Positions 1 through 8,500 of a stretch of DNA of 46,283 nt are shown here, one piece after another. This DNA is from Candidatus Saccharimonadota bacterium (GTDB lineage: Bacteria; Patescibacteriota; Saccharimonadia; Saccharimonadales; Saccharimonadaceae). Position numbers and translations under genes: made by a program. A model generated the notes under the pieces. That model saw nothing but the letters and a program-made list of their open reading frames with translations, did not search any database and was not told where the DNA came from. The stretch's first letter is position 1; every line of letters begins with the position of its first letter. The stretch spans positions 1 to 46,283 of the forward strand of contig CAJPUN010000007.1 of NCBI GenBank assembly GCA_905373835.1, given 5' to 3'.

Positions 1-81
1 GGGCTGAAAACCGGTCATTACGACCGGTTTTCACACTCCATCGGATGAAGTGGTGGGGAGGGTGAGCTAACGCAAAGAGAG
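1..81 (-). ncRNA. structured RNA element family 2, copy 1 (cut by window edge)
   Basis: This is part of an element also present at 36877-37056 in the opposite orientation. Shared blocks are GGGCTGA, CACACTCCATCGGATGAAGT, GGGGAGGGTGAGC and TAACGCAA. Between the first two lies a perfect hairpin (AAACCGGTC / GACCGGTTT) whose arms differ in sequence from the other copy (GAATCTGTC / GACAGATTC) but still pair, which is covariation. The other half of the element lies outside the window. It sits just after the stop of fmt on fmt's strand. Strand is given so that it matches the orientation of the second copy; the true transcribed strand is not known. Confidence 0.55.
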
Positions 82-135
82 TATAAGACCTTGAGAGCTG
101 AAAGCTTGGTGATTCAAGACTACTATCTACACCAT

Positions 136-1023
136 TCACACCCGATACCCGCGCAAAAATGCTGCGGCGCTGAGCTCTTTGCCACTGGGGGCGATGAGCT
201 GGTCGATGACGAGATAGGTGTCGTCGCTGCAGCGTGGATCAAGTGTGGTGACAGGCGCCAGTGCGGTGTGTGCCTGAGTGATGATATAGTGCCGCTCGCC
301 CAGCTGGAGGCGAGTGCGTGGGTAGTGATGGTAGGCGCGCACCATTGCTTCGGCCGCTGCAGCAGTGTGCTGGGTGGGGTCGATGATACCGCTGGCTTTG
401 GTGAGGAGCTGGCAGTAACTTGCGTTGGACTCATCTTGTGGTGTGGGCTGGAGGCTACCACTCACGATGCGTGGCAGGAGTTGCACTAGTGCCTTGCTTC
501 CAAGCTGGCCTAGTGTGCTGTAGAGCTCGAGCTGCTGCTCGTCACCGCGTAAGGGGTGGGTGAGCTGCGCATAGACTGGTCCGGCGTCCATAGCGGCGCT
601 GAGCTGCATGATGCTGACGCCAGTGGTGGTATCGCGATTGGCAATGGCGCTCTCAATCGGTGAAGGGCCGCGATAGCGTGGCAGAAGCGATGGGTGGAGA
701 TTGATAATCCCTGGGGAAAAGCAGTCGATCACTACTTGGGGGATAATCTTACCAAAGCTCACCAGTACGCCAACAGGCTGGTCGAGCGCTTGGATATCGG
801 GGATAATATCGCGCAGTTTGGTGGGCTGTAACACTGGAATGTCGTGCGTCAGAGCAAGCTGTTTGACTGCTGGTTGACACAGTTGCTTGCCGCGCCCACG
901 CCGGCTGTCTGGCTTAGTGATAACCAGCCGGATGGGGAAGCCGTGTTTTAGTAGCTGCGCGAGGCTGATAGCGCTGAAGTCTTCAGTCCCAAAGAATACG
1001 ATTGGTCTTGATATGCTCGTCAT
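136..1023 (-). CDS. fmt: methionyl-tRNA formyltransferase
   Basis: Transfers a formyl group from 10-formyl-tetrahydrofolate to initiator Met-tRNA in the cytoplasm, preparing it for translation initiation. The protein is 295 residues, close to the usual ~310. It opens with a Rossmann-type start (PIVFFGTEDFSAISL) and carries the family signature INLHPSLLPRYRGPSPI near residue 110, followed by a C-terminal tRNA-binding domain. The open frame extends further upstream, but the ATG at 1023 gives the conserved N-terminus. It overlaps the end of def by about 40 nt, so the two are almost certainly co-transcribed as def-fmt, whose products act at opposite ends of the formyl-methionine cycle. Family assignment is firm; the start is inferred from similarity. 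Confidence 0.95.
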   Translation of the reverse strand: MTSISRPIVFFGTEDFSAISLAQLLKHGFPIRLVITKPDSRRGRGKQLCQPAVKQLALTHDIPVLQPTKLRDIIPDIQALDQPVGVLVSFGKIIPQVVIDCFSPGIINLHPSLLPRYRGPSPIESAIANRDTTTGVSIMQLSAAMDAGPVYAQLTHPLRGDEQQLELYSTLGQLGSKALVQLLPRIVSGSLQPTPQDESNASYCQLLTKASGIIDPTQHTAAAAEAMVRAYHHYPRTRLQLGERHYIITQAHTALAPVTTLDPRCSDDTYLVIDQLIAPSGKELSAAAFLRGYRV

Positions 1024-1561
1024 AATCAACTGGTTGGAGCTCGCCCTTCTCATCGAGCTGATAAAATGCGCTGGTATCATCGCGGATGTGGTCGATAAAC
1101 ACGATGCCATTACAGTGGTCAATCTCGTGTTGCAGCACTCGCGCTAAGAAGCCGTCGGCTTTGAGGCGGATAGTGTTACCATTGATATCAAGCGCCTTGA
1201 CCCGGACGCGGCTGTAGCGTGGCACCTTGCCATAAATCCGGCCCGACACGCTCAGGCAGCCCTCATAGTCACTGATTAGCTCGCCCTCATATTTGACGAT
1301 CTCTGGGTTGATGAGGGGGATGAAGCTGCGGTTGTCTTTGTCGTCGAAGTCTTCGCGCACAATAACGACTCGCTCTAGCTGATCGATCTGCACCGCCGCC
1401 AGCGCTGCACTGATCTCGTGTGGACGGGAATTCTCCCAGTCGATGCTGGCGCTGGTCATGTCGGCCACCAGCTGGCGCGTCTCGTCGGTAATAACATGCA
1501 CCCGCTGCGACTTCTGGCGCAAGTGCGGGTTGGGTAGGGTGATAATAGCGTCTTTTTTCAT
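983..1561 (-). CDS. def: peptide deformylase
   Basis: Removes the formyl group from the N-terminal methionine of nascent proteins; a metal-dependent cytoplasmic hydrolase acting at the ribosome exit. The 192-residue protein has motif 2 EGCLS (about residue 100) and the HEIDH metal-binding motif (HExxH) near residue 148. Motif 1, normally GxGLAAxQ, is degenerate here (AALAAVQI), a deviation that may alter the active-site entrance. A TATAAT box on the minus strand ends 7 nt before the ATG, so the mRNA probably starts at or next to the start codon (leaderless). It is followed with overlap by fmt. Confidence 0.95.
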   Translation of the reverse strand: MKKDAIITLPNPHLRQKSQRVHVITDETRQLVADMTSASIDWENSRPHEISAALAAVQIDQLERVVIVREDFDDKDNRSFIPLINPEIVKYEGELISDYEGCLSVSGRIYGKVPRYSRVRVKALDINGNTIRLKADGFLARVLQHEIDHCNGIVFIDHIRDDTSAFYQLDEKGELQPVDYDEHIKTNRILWD

Positions 1562-1568
1562 TGGCTTT

Positions 1569-1574
1569 ATTATA
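1569..1574 (-). promoter_or_regulatory. -10 box of the def-fmt promoter (leaderless)
   Basis: TATAAT on the minus strand, 7 nt from the def ATG at 1561. At the usual 6-7 nt distance from -10 box to transcription start, the transcript would begin at the start codon. The same arrangement is seen at priA, ftsA, tag, htpX, pta and others in this window. Confidence 0.6.
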
Positions 1575-1636
1575 GCAGATGGTGGATGGGGTGGGCGAGT
1601 GGGGGCATGGTGAGAAATACTAAAACCTCACGAACA

Positions 1637-1752
1637 CTCCTGCAATAACTCACCGCACCGAAAATGTTCCGGCCAGATGGCAGAGAGAGCTTATCCGCTG
1701 GCTTTATCGCTGGCCTCCAGATATTTTCTTGTTCGGTGAGTTATTGCAGGAG
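1637..1752 (+). repeat. structured intergenic element family 1, copy A
   Basis: One of four copies in this window (others 6120-6237, 8501-8613, 46151-46278). The outer arms CTCCTGCAATAACTCACCG and its exact reverse complement form a perfect 19-bp stem. Inside is the conserved core: ACCGAAAATGTTCCGGCCAGAT, then ~30 variable bases, then CTGGCCTCCAGATATTTTCTTG. The core can pair as GAAAAT/ATTTTC and GGCCAG/CTGGCC with a conserved asymmetric internal loop. The outer arms share no sequence with the other copies, which argues against ordinary transposon terminal repeats and for selection on structure. It lies between priA and def. Orientation is defined by the GAAAATGTTCC end. Confidence 0.75.
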
Positions 1753-1808
1753 CTCGGAATTATGCATGGTTGCGAAATTTGATGGTAGATAATTGTGGTC
1801 AGATCTAC

Positions 1809-3749
1809 CTACAGCAAAGACTGTGGGTCGATATCCACTTGCCAATGTTTGGCAGGCACGTCGGCAATGACGGCGAGGAGGTCGCGGCGCTGGGCAGCTT
1901 TGATGACGAGCTGCCAGCGGTAGGTGTCGCGCAGCCGCTCGTGGAAGGCGGGCGTGGGGCCAAGGATGCTGACCACGGGGTGGTGCTGGCGAATCTGCTG
2001 AGTGAGTGCTTGGCTATTGCGGATGGCGGCTGCCTCCGTCTTGTACACACACGTGAGCTTGAGTAAGTGGACGAAGGGCGGGAACTGCCCACGACGGCGC
2101 TCGGCCAAGGCTTGGTGATAAAACGCGGTATAATCCTGAGCCAGGCCAGCCTGAATCACTGGGTGCTGCGGCTGATATGCTTGCACCACCACTGTAGTGG
2201 CATGAGCAGAGCGCCCCACGCGCCCCACCACTTGAGCAAGCAGCTCGAAGATGCGCTCGTTGGTGGTGTAATCGGGCAAGGCCAGACCAGCATCGGCTTG
2301 GATCACCCCAACGGTGCGCAGCTGCGGCAAGTCGAGACCCTTGGCTACCACCTGTGTGCCAATGATAATATTGGCTGTGCCATCATAGAGGGCTTGATAT
2401 TGCTGCTCCAGGCTGTTTGTGCTACTGCTGTCGCCATCGAAGCGAACAATGTGCGCCTGGGGCCAGCGCGCTGCTACCTCTGCCTCAATGAGTTTCGTCC
2501 CAATCCCGCGGTGGACAATATCTGTGCTATGGCAGGTGGGGCACATCGTTGGCACTGTGGTGTGGTAGCCACAGATATGACACTGCAGCTGGTGACGGTC
2601 GGCGTGGAGGGTGAGTGGCACAAAGCAGCGTGGGCACTCGGCTGCCCAGCCGCAGTTGGTGCAGAGCGATACATTGGCGCTGCCACGGCGATTGTGAAAG
2701 AGAAGAACCTGCTGGCCCGCTGCAAGCGTGGTATCGATAGCGGCGATGAGCTGATTCGACAAAAAGCGATGCTGGGTGAGGTTGCTCCGCTGGGTAAGGT
2801 CGACTAGTTGAATGGTGGGGGTGGTGGCCTTGGGCCGAGCTTTGCTGGGTAGGGTAGCGATCGGCCGCTGGGTGTTTTGCGCCAGATAATACTCGCTAAC
2901 CAATGGTGTGGCCGACCCTTGCACTACGGTCGCGCCATGCTGCTGAGCCAAAACACTCGCAGCTCGCAGCGCTGAGTAGCGGGGGGATTTGTCTTGCTTG
3001 TAGCTAGCCTCGTGGGCTTCGTCGATGATGATATACCCCAGTTGCTGCAGCGGCAAGAAGAGGGCAGAGCGTGGGCCAATTGCCACTCGAGGCTGCGGAC
3101 TCGTGAGGGCAGCGAGCCAGGCACGGTGGCGCTCGGCCTCCGTCTGGCGCGAATGGGTAAGGATGATATCGGCAAAATGCTGTCGAAACTCCGCCACCAG
3201 TTGGGGCGTGAGGGCGATCTCTGGCACAAGGACAATCACCGACCGGCCTGCAGCCAAAGCGTGGCGTGCAAGCTCGATATACACTGCTGTTTTGCCGCTA
3301 CCCGTTATGCCGTGGAGCAGCACTGTGCCAGAGCTGGCTTGGCGAATGGTGCGAACGGCCTCCTTTTGCTGAGGATTGAGTGAGAAGGGGGGTGTGCGGC
3401 GCTGTGGTGGTGAGCTGGCAGGGCGGCGCGGCGTGCGGCGCTGCTTGGTGATGCCAGCTGGTAACACTGTCTGTAGCACGGTAGCGAGGTGCGTGGCATA
3501 ATAATCGCTCAGCCATTGGCTCGTTGCTAATAGGGGAGCAGGCAGCGGTGGCAGTGGCACGACGGCATCAAGCGGCTTGGTAGTATATGTCGGCTTTCTG
3601 GCGCGCGTCATGATGATGCCTACCACCTGCTGTGCACCAACGCTCACCTGCACCACTTGGCCCAACGGCAGTGCATTTGCCCAGTGGTAGGTGAAGCTCT
3701 TGCTAGTGGCGCGGATAATCTTGAGCGGCGCAACTTCGTAATAGTGCAT
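1809..3749 (-). CDS. priA: primosomal replication restart helicase PriA
   Basis: A 3'-5' DNA helicase that recognises stalled forks and reloads the replisome. The 646-residue protein has the N-terminal DNA-binding domain, Walker A GITGSGKT (about residue 150), the DEAH box (IIIDEAHEASYKQ), the helicase C-terminal core, and a complete zinc-binding region with paired cysteines (CTNCGWAAECPRC, CHICGYH, CPTCHS). The cysteines are all present, in contrast to LigA and NrdR in this window. The ATG at 3749 is chosen because the family starts with a YYEVAPL-like strand; a longer frame begins at 3773. A minus-strand TATAAT (3757-3762) ends 7 nt upstream of the ATG, so the message is probably leaderless. 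Confidence 0.96.
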   Translation of the reverse strand: MHYYEVAPLKIIRATSKSFTYHWANALPLGQVVQVSVGAQQVVGIIMTRARKPTYTTKPLDAVVPLPPLPAPLLATSQWLSDYYATHLATVLQTVLPAGITKQRRTPRRPASSPPQRRTPPFSLNPQQKEAVRTIRQASSGTVLLHGITGSGKTAVYIELARHALAAGRSVIVLVPEIALTPQLVAEFRQHFADIILTHSRQTEAERHRAWLAALTSPQPRVAIGPRSALFLPLQQLGYIIIDEAHEASYKQDKSPRYSALRAASVLAQQHGATVVQGSATPLVSEYYLAQNTQRPIATLPSKARPKATTPTIQLVDLTQRSNLTQHRFLSNQLIAAIDTTLAAGQQVLLFHNRRGSANVSLCTNCGWAAECPRCFVPLTLHADRHQLQCHICGYHTTVPTMCPTCHSTDIVHRGIGTKLIEAEVAARWPQAHIVRFDGDSSSTNSLEQQYQALYDGTANIIIGTQVVAKGLDLPQLRTVGVIQADAGLALPDYTTNERIFELLAQVVGRVGRSAHATTVVVQAYQPQHPVIQAGLAQDYTAFYHQALAERRRGQFPPFVHLLKLTCVYKTEAAAIRNSQALTQQIRQHHPVVSILGPTPAFHERLRDTYRWQLVIKAAQRRDLLAVIADVPAKHWQVDIDPQSLL

Positions 3750-3756
3750 AGGATTT

Positions 3757-3762
3757 ATTATA
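3757..3762 (-). promoter_or_regulatory. -10 box of the priA promoter (leaderless)
   Basis: TATAAT on the minus strand with 7 nt to the preferred priA ATG at 3749. The box overlaps the region that the longer possible reading frame would need as coding sequence, which supports the shorter start. Confidence 0.55.
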
Positions 3763-4037
3763 CCCGACAGCACGTGAGAGTGCAGAAGGGATCGCCTCTC
3801 CGTCGCTACTTCATCTGGGTGGCGTGCAAAACGTGCACATCAATCTTGCCCGCCCTGCCCAAAGCTGGTATGATAAGGGCTAGGCACGTGTGCCAGGTGG
3901 ATGGTAAATCAGCAACGGTTGCGACAAAATATGCACAACCGCCGGTGGGTGGTCTTGCCAAATTGCCATCAAAAAGTGTAGAATAAAAAGCAACAGTTGA
4001 GTAGAGGTAACGGAAGCGAGAATTCGCTAAGGGAAGC

Positions 4038-4340
4038 ATGTTAGAAACGTTTATTACATCACGGGTGCGGCGCAAAATCATTGTGGTCTATGCTAAGTAT
4101 CCGGAGTTCCACACCCACGTCCGCGGCTTGGCGAAGTTGATCAAAGAAGACCCGGGCAATATCCAGCGCGAGCTTAAGAATCTCGAGAAAGCTGGTTTTT
4201 TGATGGCCGAAAAACAGGGTAATACCAAAATGTATTATACGAACAAACAATATATCTTCTTCAAAGAATTGCAGAGCATGGTGATCAAATCCTCGCAGCA
4301 GCAAAAGGGCCAGCAAGCGGCGGATACTGTGCAGCTCTGA
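4038..4340 (+). CDS. winged-helix transcriptional regulator (ArsR/MarR-like)
   Basis: A 100-residue protein that is almost only one DNA-binding winged helix: a helical start (METFITSRVRRKIIVVYAKYP-like), a helix-turn-helix around residues 35-60 (LAKLIKEDPGNIQRELKNLEKAGFL), and a beta wing (AEKQGNTKMYYTN), then a Gln-rich tail. No metal-binding cysteines are visible, so no specific ligand is suggested. The start is preceded by AAGGGAAGC as ribosome binding site, and a TAGAAT -10 box lies near 3980. Its TGA overlaps the ATG of recJ, so the two are co-translated. Target genes cannot be read from the sequence. Confidence 0.75.
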   Translation: MLETFITSRVRRKIIVVYAKYPEFHTHVRGLAKLIKEDPGNIQRELKNLEKAGFLMAEKQGNTKMYYTNKQYIFFKELQSMVIKSSQQQKGQQAADTVQL

Positions 4341-5977
4341 TGAGTTTATTCGCACAGATATTAGCGGCGCGGAGCTTGCATGGAGTAGCCGCTGAGGAGT
4401 TTTTACACCCTGATTATGAAGCGAAGCCCGATCCATTCTTGCTCTCCCAGATGCAGACGGCGGTGGATCGCTTGGTGCAGGCGCACCAGCGGCGCGAAAC
4501 CATTGTGATTTATGGCGATTATGATATCGACGGCCTCAGTGCGACGGCCCTCTTGCTTGATGCTTTTGCCAGCTTTGGCTTTGCCGCGGTGGAAGCCTTT
4601 ATTCCTAATCGCTTCGTAGAGGGTTATGGCATGACTAAAGGTGCGGTGGACAAGGTGGCCGCGATGGGGGCGCAGCTCATCGTGACGGTGGACTGCGGCA
4701 GCCTCTGTCATGAGGAAATAGCCTATGCCAAGGAGCGCTACGACATCGACACAGTAGTGACCGACCACCACAATATTGCACCGACTCGCCCACCCGCCAT
4801 CGCTACGGTTAATCCAAAGTACGATGACCACCGCTATCCCTTCCGTGACCTGTGCGGAGCTGGGGTGGCTTTTAAGCTTGTCCAGGCGCTGCAGACGGTG
4901 CTGCCGGGCTTGCCAGCTGGCTACGAGAAGTGGTTGCTGGACTTGGTAGCGCTGGGTACGGTGTGCGACATAGTGTCGCTACAGAATGAGAACCGCGCCA
5001 ATGTGTACTGGGGGCTCGAGGTGCTGAAGAAGCAGCGCCGCCCTGGCCTCAAGGCACTGCTGGCGGTGGCTGGTGTGCAGCCAGCCCAGATTACCGCTCG
5101 GACGCTCGGCTTTGGTCTTGGCCCGCGTATGAATGCGGCAGGACGATTGGCATCGGCTGAGTATGCCCTCGATATGCTGCGAGCGCGCGATGGTTTGGCA
5201 GCGCTTGAGGCGGCGCAGCAATTGGATCGCTTCAATACCGAGCGCAAAGCTATCCAACAGGCCATCTACGACGAAGCTTGCCAGCAGGCCGAGCGCTATG
5301 CCGCCGACCCTGTCCTCGTCGTGAGTCAGCAGGGGTGGAACCATGGCGTGATTGGCATTGTGGCATCCAAGCTGGTAGAGGCGTATCACAAGCCAGTTTT
5401 TATCATCGGTGAGCGAGGCGAGACGGCAACGGGCAGTGCACGCAGCTTTGGTGATTTTTCGGCTGAGCGAGCAGTGCGCGCCGCCGATGATGTCATTCTG
5501 CGTGGCGGTGGCCATGCGGCCGCAGCTGGTGTGACGCTCGAGACGCGGCAGATCGACACCTTTCGCCAGCGAGTGAACGACTACTACCGCTCGCTCCATC
5601 TCTCCGACCAAACACACTACCTCTTGCCGCAGGCTGATGTGATGATTGATGATCTATCAGAGGTGACGGAACAGCTGGTGGTCGATATTGCCCGCCTTGA
5701 GCCCTTTGGCAATGGTAACCCAGAGCCTGTTTTGCAGCTGCGCCGCGGCACTGTCTCGCAGGTGCGCCACATGGGCAGCGATGGGCAGCACATTAAACTC
5801 ACCGTGCAGGATGGGCAAGGCACAGCGCTGCAACTATTGGCCTTCAACGCGCCACCGAACTTCGTACGCCAGCCGGGCGATGTCATTTCGGCTTGGTTTC
5901 AGCCAACTATCAACGACTGGCGTGGCATGCGCAGCGTAGAGGGGCGGCTACTCCATGTAGAGCTGGTGGATGAGTAG
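4340..5977 (+). CDS. recJ: single-stranded-DNA-specific exonuclease RecJ
   Basis: A 5'-3' exonuclease on single-stranded DNA, used in recombination, base excision and mismatch repair. The 545-residue protein shows the DHH-superfamily motifs in order: IYGDYDIDGLSA (about residue 56), TVDCGS, VTDHHN (about residue 140), the MNAAGRL segment (about residue 265), the DHHA1 motif GGGHAAAAG (about residue 390) and a C-terminal OB-like domain. Length is typical of the family. Its start overlaps the stop of the upstream winged-helix gene (TGATG). A weak stem-loop with a T-run follows at 6044-6069. Confidence 0.96.
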   Translation: MSLFAQILAARSLHGVAAEEFLHPDYEAKPDPFLLSQMQTAVDRLVQAHQRRETIVIYGDYDIDGLSATALLLDAFASFGFAAVEAFIPNRFVEGYGMTKGAVDKVAAMGAQLIVTVDCGSLCHEEIAYAKERYDIDTVVTDHHNIAPTRPPAIATVNPKYDDHRYPFRDLCGAGVAFKLVQALQTVLPGLPAGYEKWLLDLVALGTVCDIVSLQNENRANVYWGLEVLKKQRRPGLKALLAVAGVQPAQITARTLGFGLGPRMNAAGRLASAEYALDMLRARDGLAALEAAQQLDRFNTERKAIQQAIYDEACQQAERYAADPVLVVSQQGWNHGVIGIVASKLVEAYHKPVFIIGERGETATGSARSFGDFSAERAVRAADDVILRGGGHAAAAGVTLETRQIDTFRQRVNDYYRSLHLSDQTHYLLPQADVMIDDLSEVTEQLVVDIARLEPFGNGNPEPVLQLRRGTVSQVRHMGSDGQHIKLTVQDGQGTALQLLAFNAPPNFVRQPGDVISAWFQPTINDWRGMRSVEGRLLHVELVDE

Positions 5978-6043
5978 TGTTGCATAGCTGATAGTGCTCG
6001 ATACCACGGATTTATAAAGCCAAAGGTTCTAATTATTCTAAAG

Positions 6044-6069
6044 CACGCTCTTGTTTGAGGGTGTTTTTT
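6044..6069 (+). terminator. probable intrinsic terminator after recJ
   Basis: CACGCTC-TTGTTT-GAGGGTG (one mismatch in a 7-bp stem) followed by six T. The only candidate between recJ and the next gene. Confidence 0.5.
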
Positions 6070-6119
6070 GCTTCAATCTCATACTGTCTTCCGTTTCAGT
6101 GTAGGGTAACTATATCTCA

Positions 6120-6237
6120 CTATCGCAACCAATCCACCACCCAAGAAAATATCTGGAGGCCAGCGACTATGGGATTGGCTAAGCTCTGTGACCCATCTGG
6201 CCGGAACATTCTCGGTGTGATGGGTTGGCTGCGAGAG
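6120..6237 (-). repeat. structured intergenic element family 1, copy B
   Basis: The core is read on the minus strand: ACCGAGAATGTTCCGGCCAG ... CTGGCCTCCAGATATTTTC. The outer arms (6120-6140 and 6217-6237) are complementary over ~21 positions with four non-Watson-Crick pairs. Their sequence is unrelated to the arms of the other copies. In the core, AAAAT has become AGAAT, leaving a G-U wobble opposite ATTTT on the minus strand. Lies between recJ and a lineage-specific gene. Confidence 0.75.
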
Positions 6238-6307
6238 TAAAGAGAAGGAGCTCAAAACCCAAGGGTAGCATAATTTGCAATAAAATCTCTTCCATTACAT
6301 AAATATA

Positions 6308-6336
6308 TTGACAAATCGAGAGAGAGAGCAATATGG
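6308..6336 (+). promoter_or_regulatory. sigma-70-like promoter
   Basis: TTGACA (6308-6313), a 17-nt spacer, then ATATGG as a weak -10 box. It lies ahead of the gene starting at 6371. It also removes the case for the TTG at 6308 being a start codon. Confidence 0.45.
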
Positions 6337-6370
6337 GTTCTTATCAATCATAACGATAGGAACACCACTC

Positions 6371-6940
6371 ATGCATGAGCGCACCGCAATATCGACACAC
6401 GATGCCAAACCAGCTATACTACTACCAGAATTAACCCAGGAGACCGACGCAGTGCCACCTCTCTACCTCGATACCAGCGCGCTTGACTTTAGCGCCATTA
6501 CCGACATCTACACCAAAATTGCCGACCCGAGCAAAGCGGTGCGGCCGGAATTTGCTACCGAGCGGCAAGCCCTGACCACCAGCTTCGCGCGGGCGGATGG
6601 CCAGCAGTATGTAGAGACAGAGAACATTGCCGAGGTGGGCGATGCCATTATCACTGGGCCAGAAGGTGAACGCTATAGCATCCCGGCAGCGGATTTTGCC
6701 GCCCTGTATGAACCGCTGCGTGGTGAGGATGGTGCAGTGGTATCTGGCGCGTATCTGCCAAAGAATCAGATCAAGGCCATGCCCAACCCAACTGGCCGCG
6801 AGATCGTCATTGATGCGCCGTGGGGCGGGCAGCAATACGGCGAAGCAGATTGCTGGCTGGTGGAGAGCCAGGTCAATGGCAGTCGCTACATCATCGAGGC
6901 AGCTGCCTTTGCTCAGACATATCGGCTGAGTGAGCGGTAG
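6371..6940 (+). CDS. hypothetical protein with two PGDYG-like modules
   Basis: An unrecognised 189-residue protein. Two stretches resemble each other and the short PGDYG-type motif: GDAIITGPEGERYSIPAADF-AALY (about residues 93-116) and GEADCWLVESQVNGSRYIIEA-AFAQTY (about 157-183). This suggests an internal duplication. No signal peptide, membrane segment or catalytic motif is seen. The frame is open from a TTG at 6308, but that codon belongs to a -35 box, so the ATG at 6371 (with AGGA nine bases upstream) is preferred. Whether this is a binding module or an enzyme subunit cannot be told. Confidence 0.6.
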   Translation: MHERTAISTHDAKPAILLPELTQETDAVPPLYLDTSALDFSAITDIYTKIADPSKAVRPEFATERQALTTSFARADGQQYVETENIAEVGDAIITGPEGERYSIPAADFAALYEPLRGEDGAVVSGAYLPKNQIKAMPNPTGREIVIDAPWGGQQYGEADCWLVESQVNGSRYIIEAAAFAQTYRLSER

Positions 6941-7028
6941 AGAAGGTGCGCTCATTATTGCTGGGTGAACCTGTTATTAACAGGGGTCAATAGCGACTGA
7001 CTCCTTTGCTTTGTGTAGCTTTGTTTTT

Positions 7029-7562
7029 TTAGTAGTAACCGCTTGGTGGAGTTTGGCATCGTGGGTCGTAAAGGTCGATATCTGAATGGTAGCGACGCTC
7101 AAGATCTTCCATACTCTCCCACGTGTGAGGTGCCTCAAGCATAAGGGTGATGTCCCAGGTGAGCATCGAGAGCGTCACCCGCGCACCGTTATTGAGATAC
7201 CACTCGATGTGTGTCCACTCTTTGTCGCGCTGTATCTCTGTTCCTTCGCCATACCGCGCATCAAGAGCTGTCTCGTATGCGTCATAAGCGTTTGTTGGTA
7301 TCATATAATACTCACCGTCATATAAGTCATCTCTGCCTGCTGCATCGCCACCTTCGAGAGAGGCAAGGGATAACCCGATAGATTGTGGATGATCACCACC
7401 TGGTACGCAGGTAATATTAGGGTATGTTGCCACTTGGGTGTCTAATTCTCTGTAAGATTGTGGCCACTTACTGGTCAAGTCAGCCACAGCTTGTAGCATC
7501 GTCTCAACGGATGCGGCGCGATATGTGTAGGGGTGTGGTAGAGTTGGTGTGTCGTCTGACAT
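7029..7562 (-). CDS. hypothetical protein
   Basis: A 177-residue acidic, aromatic-rich protein with no recognised family. It has no signal peptide or membrane helix. Features are a Tyr/Asp-rich C-terminus and a segment with alternating strands (THIEWYLNNGARVTLSMLTWDITLML). The ATG at 7562 is chosen over one 14 codons upstream because it has AAGGA at ribosome-binding distance. It is transcribed towards the preceding plus-strand gene and divergently from the next one; the ~140 nt between 7562 and 7701 must hold both promoters. Confidence 0.55.
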   Translation of the reverse strand: MSDDTPTLPHPYTYRAASVETMLQAVADLTSKWPQSYRELDTQVATYPNITCVPGGDHPQSIGLSLASLEGGDAAGRDDLYDGEYYMIPTNAYDAYETALDARYGEGTEIQRDKEWTHIEWYLNNGARVTLSMLTWDITLMLEAPHTWESMEDLERRYHSDIDLYDPRCQTPPSGYY

Positions 7563-7700
7563 GGTGTTTCCTTGCTTTAGATTCCTTATCAGCCAGTGTA
7601 GCAAATGCTCCGATTTGCGCCAACCCGATCATCTGTGCTATAGTAGGGGGCAAACAAACCATACCAATAGAACATCCACCACATAACCACGGGAGACCCC

Positions 7701-8330
7701 ATGGAAAAACCTCGTTCGATAACATTAGAATCGCAAAAACCAGAAGAAGCACTGCAGCCACTTGCTGCTGCATTGCTAGAGAGTGCTGAGTGGCAACAGC
7801 TGAATAATACCGAGGAAATGACTGCTGAGGCCGCCCAAGAGCTGGCGAGCGCCCAGGCTGCCCGGGCAGAGGAATTGGTACCATTCTTACAAGGGTATGG
7901 TGATGATGCGGATAATAAACTACAGCCAGCCAGCGAGCAACTGGCCGACCGAGAGAGTGCACTCTACCGCGATGCGCTTACAGCGAGCTATATCCAAGAG
8001 CTTAGGGCTCGGGGTGTTAAGCCAAACGATGATGAATTGATTGCAAACGATGTACCTCTGTCGGATGAACTCTCTGAGGGTGAGCAGCGCCGCTTGCTGC
8101 TGCCTATTGAGTATGCTTTGCGGGCAGCGGAGCACGAGCAGCAAAAGGATGAGAAAAACGAAGAGCCTGAAGTGTCTGAAGAGAATGAAGAAAACGAAGA
8201 GAATGATATACCCGCACCAGTGGTGGAAATCGGCCGAACAGCTGTCGGGCAGGGTAATCGGTATGAAGTCGGTGTAACGAGCTCGTCAGACAAGAGCGCA
8301 TGGGAGGGTGCTAAGGCTGCGGCAGCATAA
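7701..8330 (+). CDS. hypothetical acidic protein
   Basis: A 209-residue, very acidic, Ala/Glu-rich protein. The first 100 residues are predicted helical. Residues ~145-165 are a low-complexity Glu/Asn run (EENEENEEN), and the last part, VVEIGRTAVGQGNRYEVGV, looks like a short beta domain. No known family is recognised and no membrane segment or catalytic motif is visible. GGGAG six bases before the ATG acts as ribosome binding site. A strong intrinsic terminator follows directly at 8352-8378, so it is probably monocistronic. Composition resembles a surface-charge or nucleic-acid-mimic protein, but that is speculation. Confidence 0.6.
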   Translation: MEKPRSITLESQKPEEALQPLAAALLESAEWQQLNNTEEMTAEAAQELASAQAARAEELVPFLQGYGDDADNKLQPASEQLADRESALYRDALTASYIQELRARGVKPNDDELIANDVPLSDELSEGEQRRLLLPIEYALRAAEHEQQKDEKNEEPEVSEENEENEENDIPAPVVEIGRTAVGQGNRYEVGVTSSSDKSAWEGAKAAAA

Positions 8331-8351
8331 AACCCTATAAAAGCAAAGAAC

Positions 8352-8378
8352 AAAACCAGCTACAAAGGCTGGTTTTTT
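8352..8378 (+). terminator. intrinsic terminator
   Basis: AAAACCAGC-TACAAAG-GCTGGTTTTTT: a 9-bp stem with a T-run, 22 nt after the stop of the preceding gene. The A-run on the other side would also allow it to act on minus-strand transcripts. Confidence 0.85.
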
Positions 8379-8500
8379 ACTACTTGTATTATTTGCAGAT
8401 GGTGTGGCGTTGTACCAAAATTGTGAAAGATAGGAGATGAGAGGTGTAGTTCCACTCCATGTAGCACATGAATCTCAAAACGATACACAACGAGAGGTCG

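Noticed and set aside
6308..6370. A TTG start at 6308 for the hypothetical gene.
   Set aside because: TTGACA there is the -35 box of a promoter with 17-nt spacing; ATG 6371 has a ribosome binding site.
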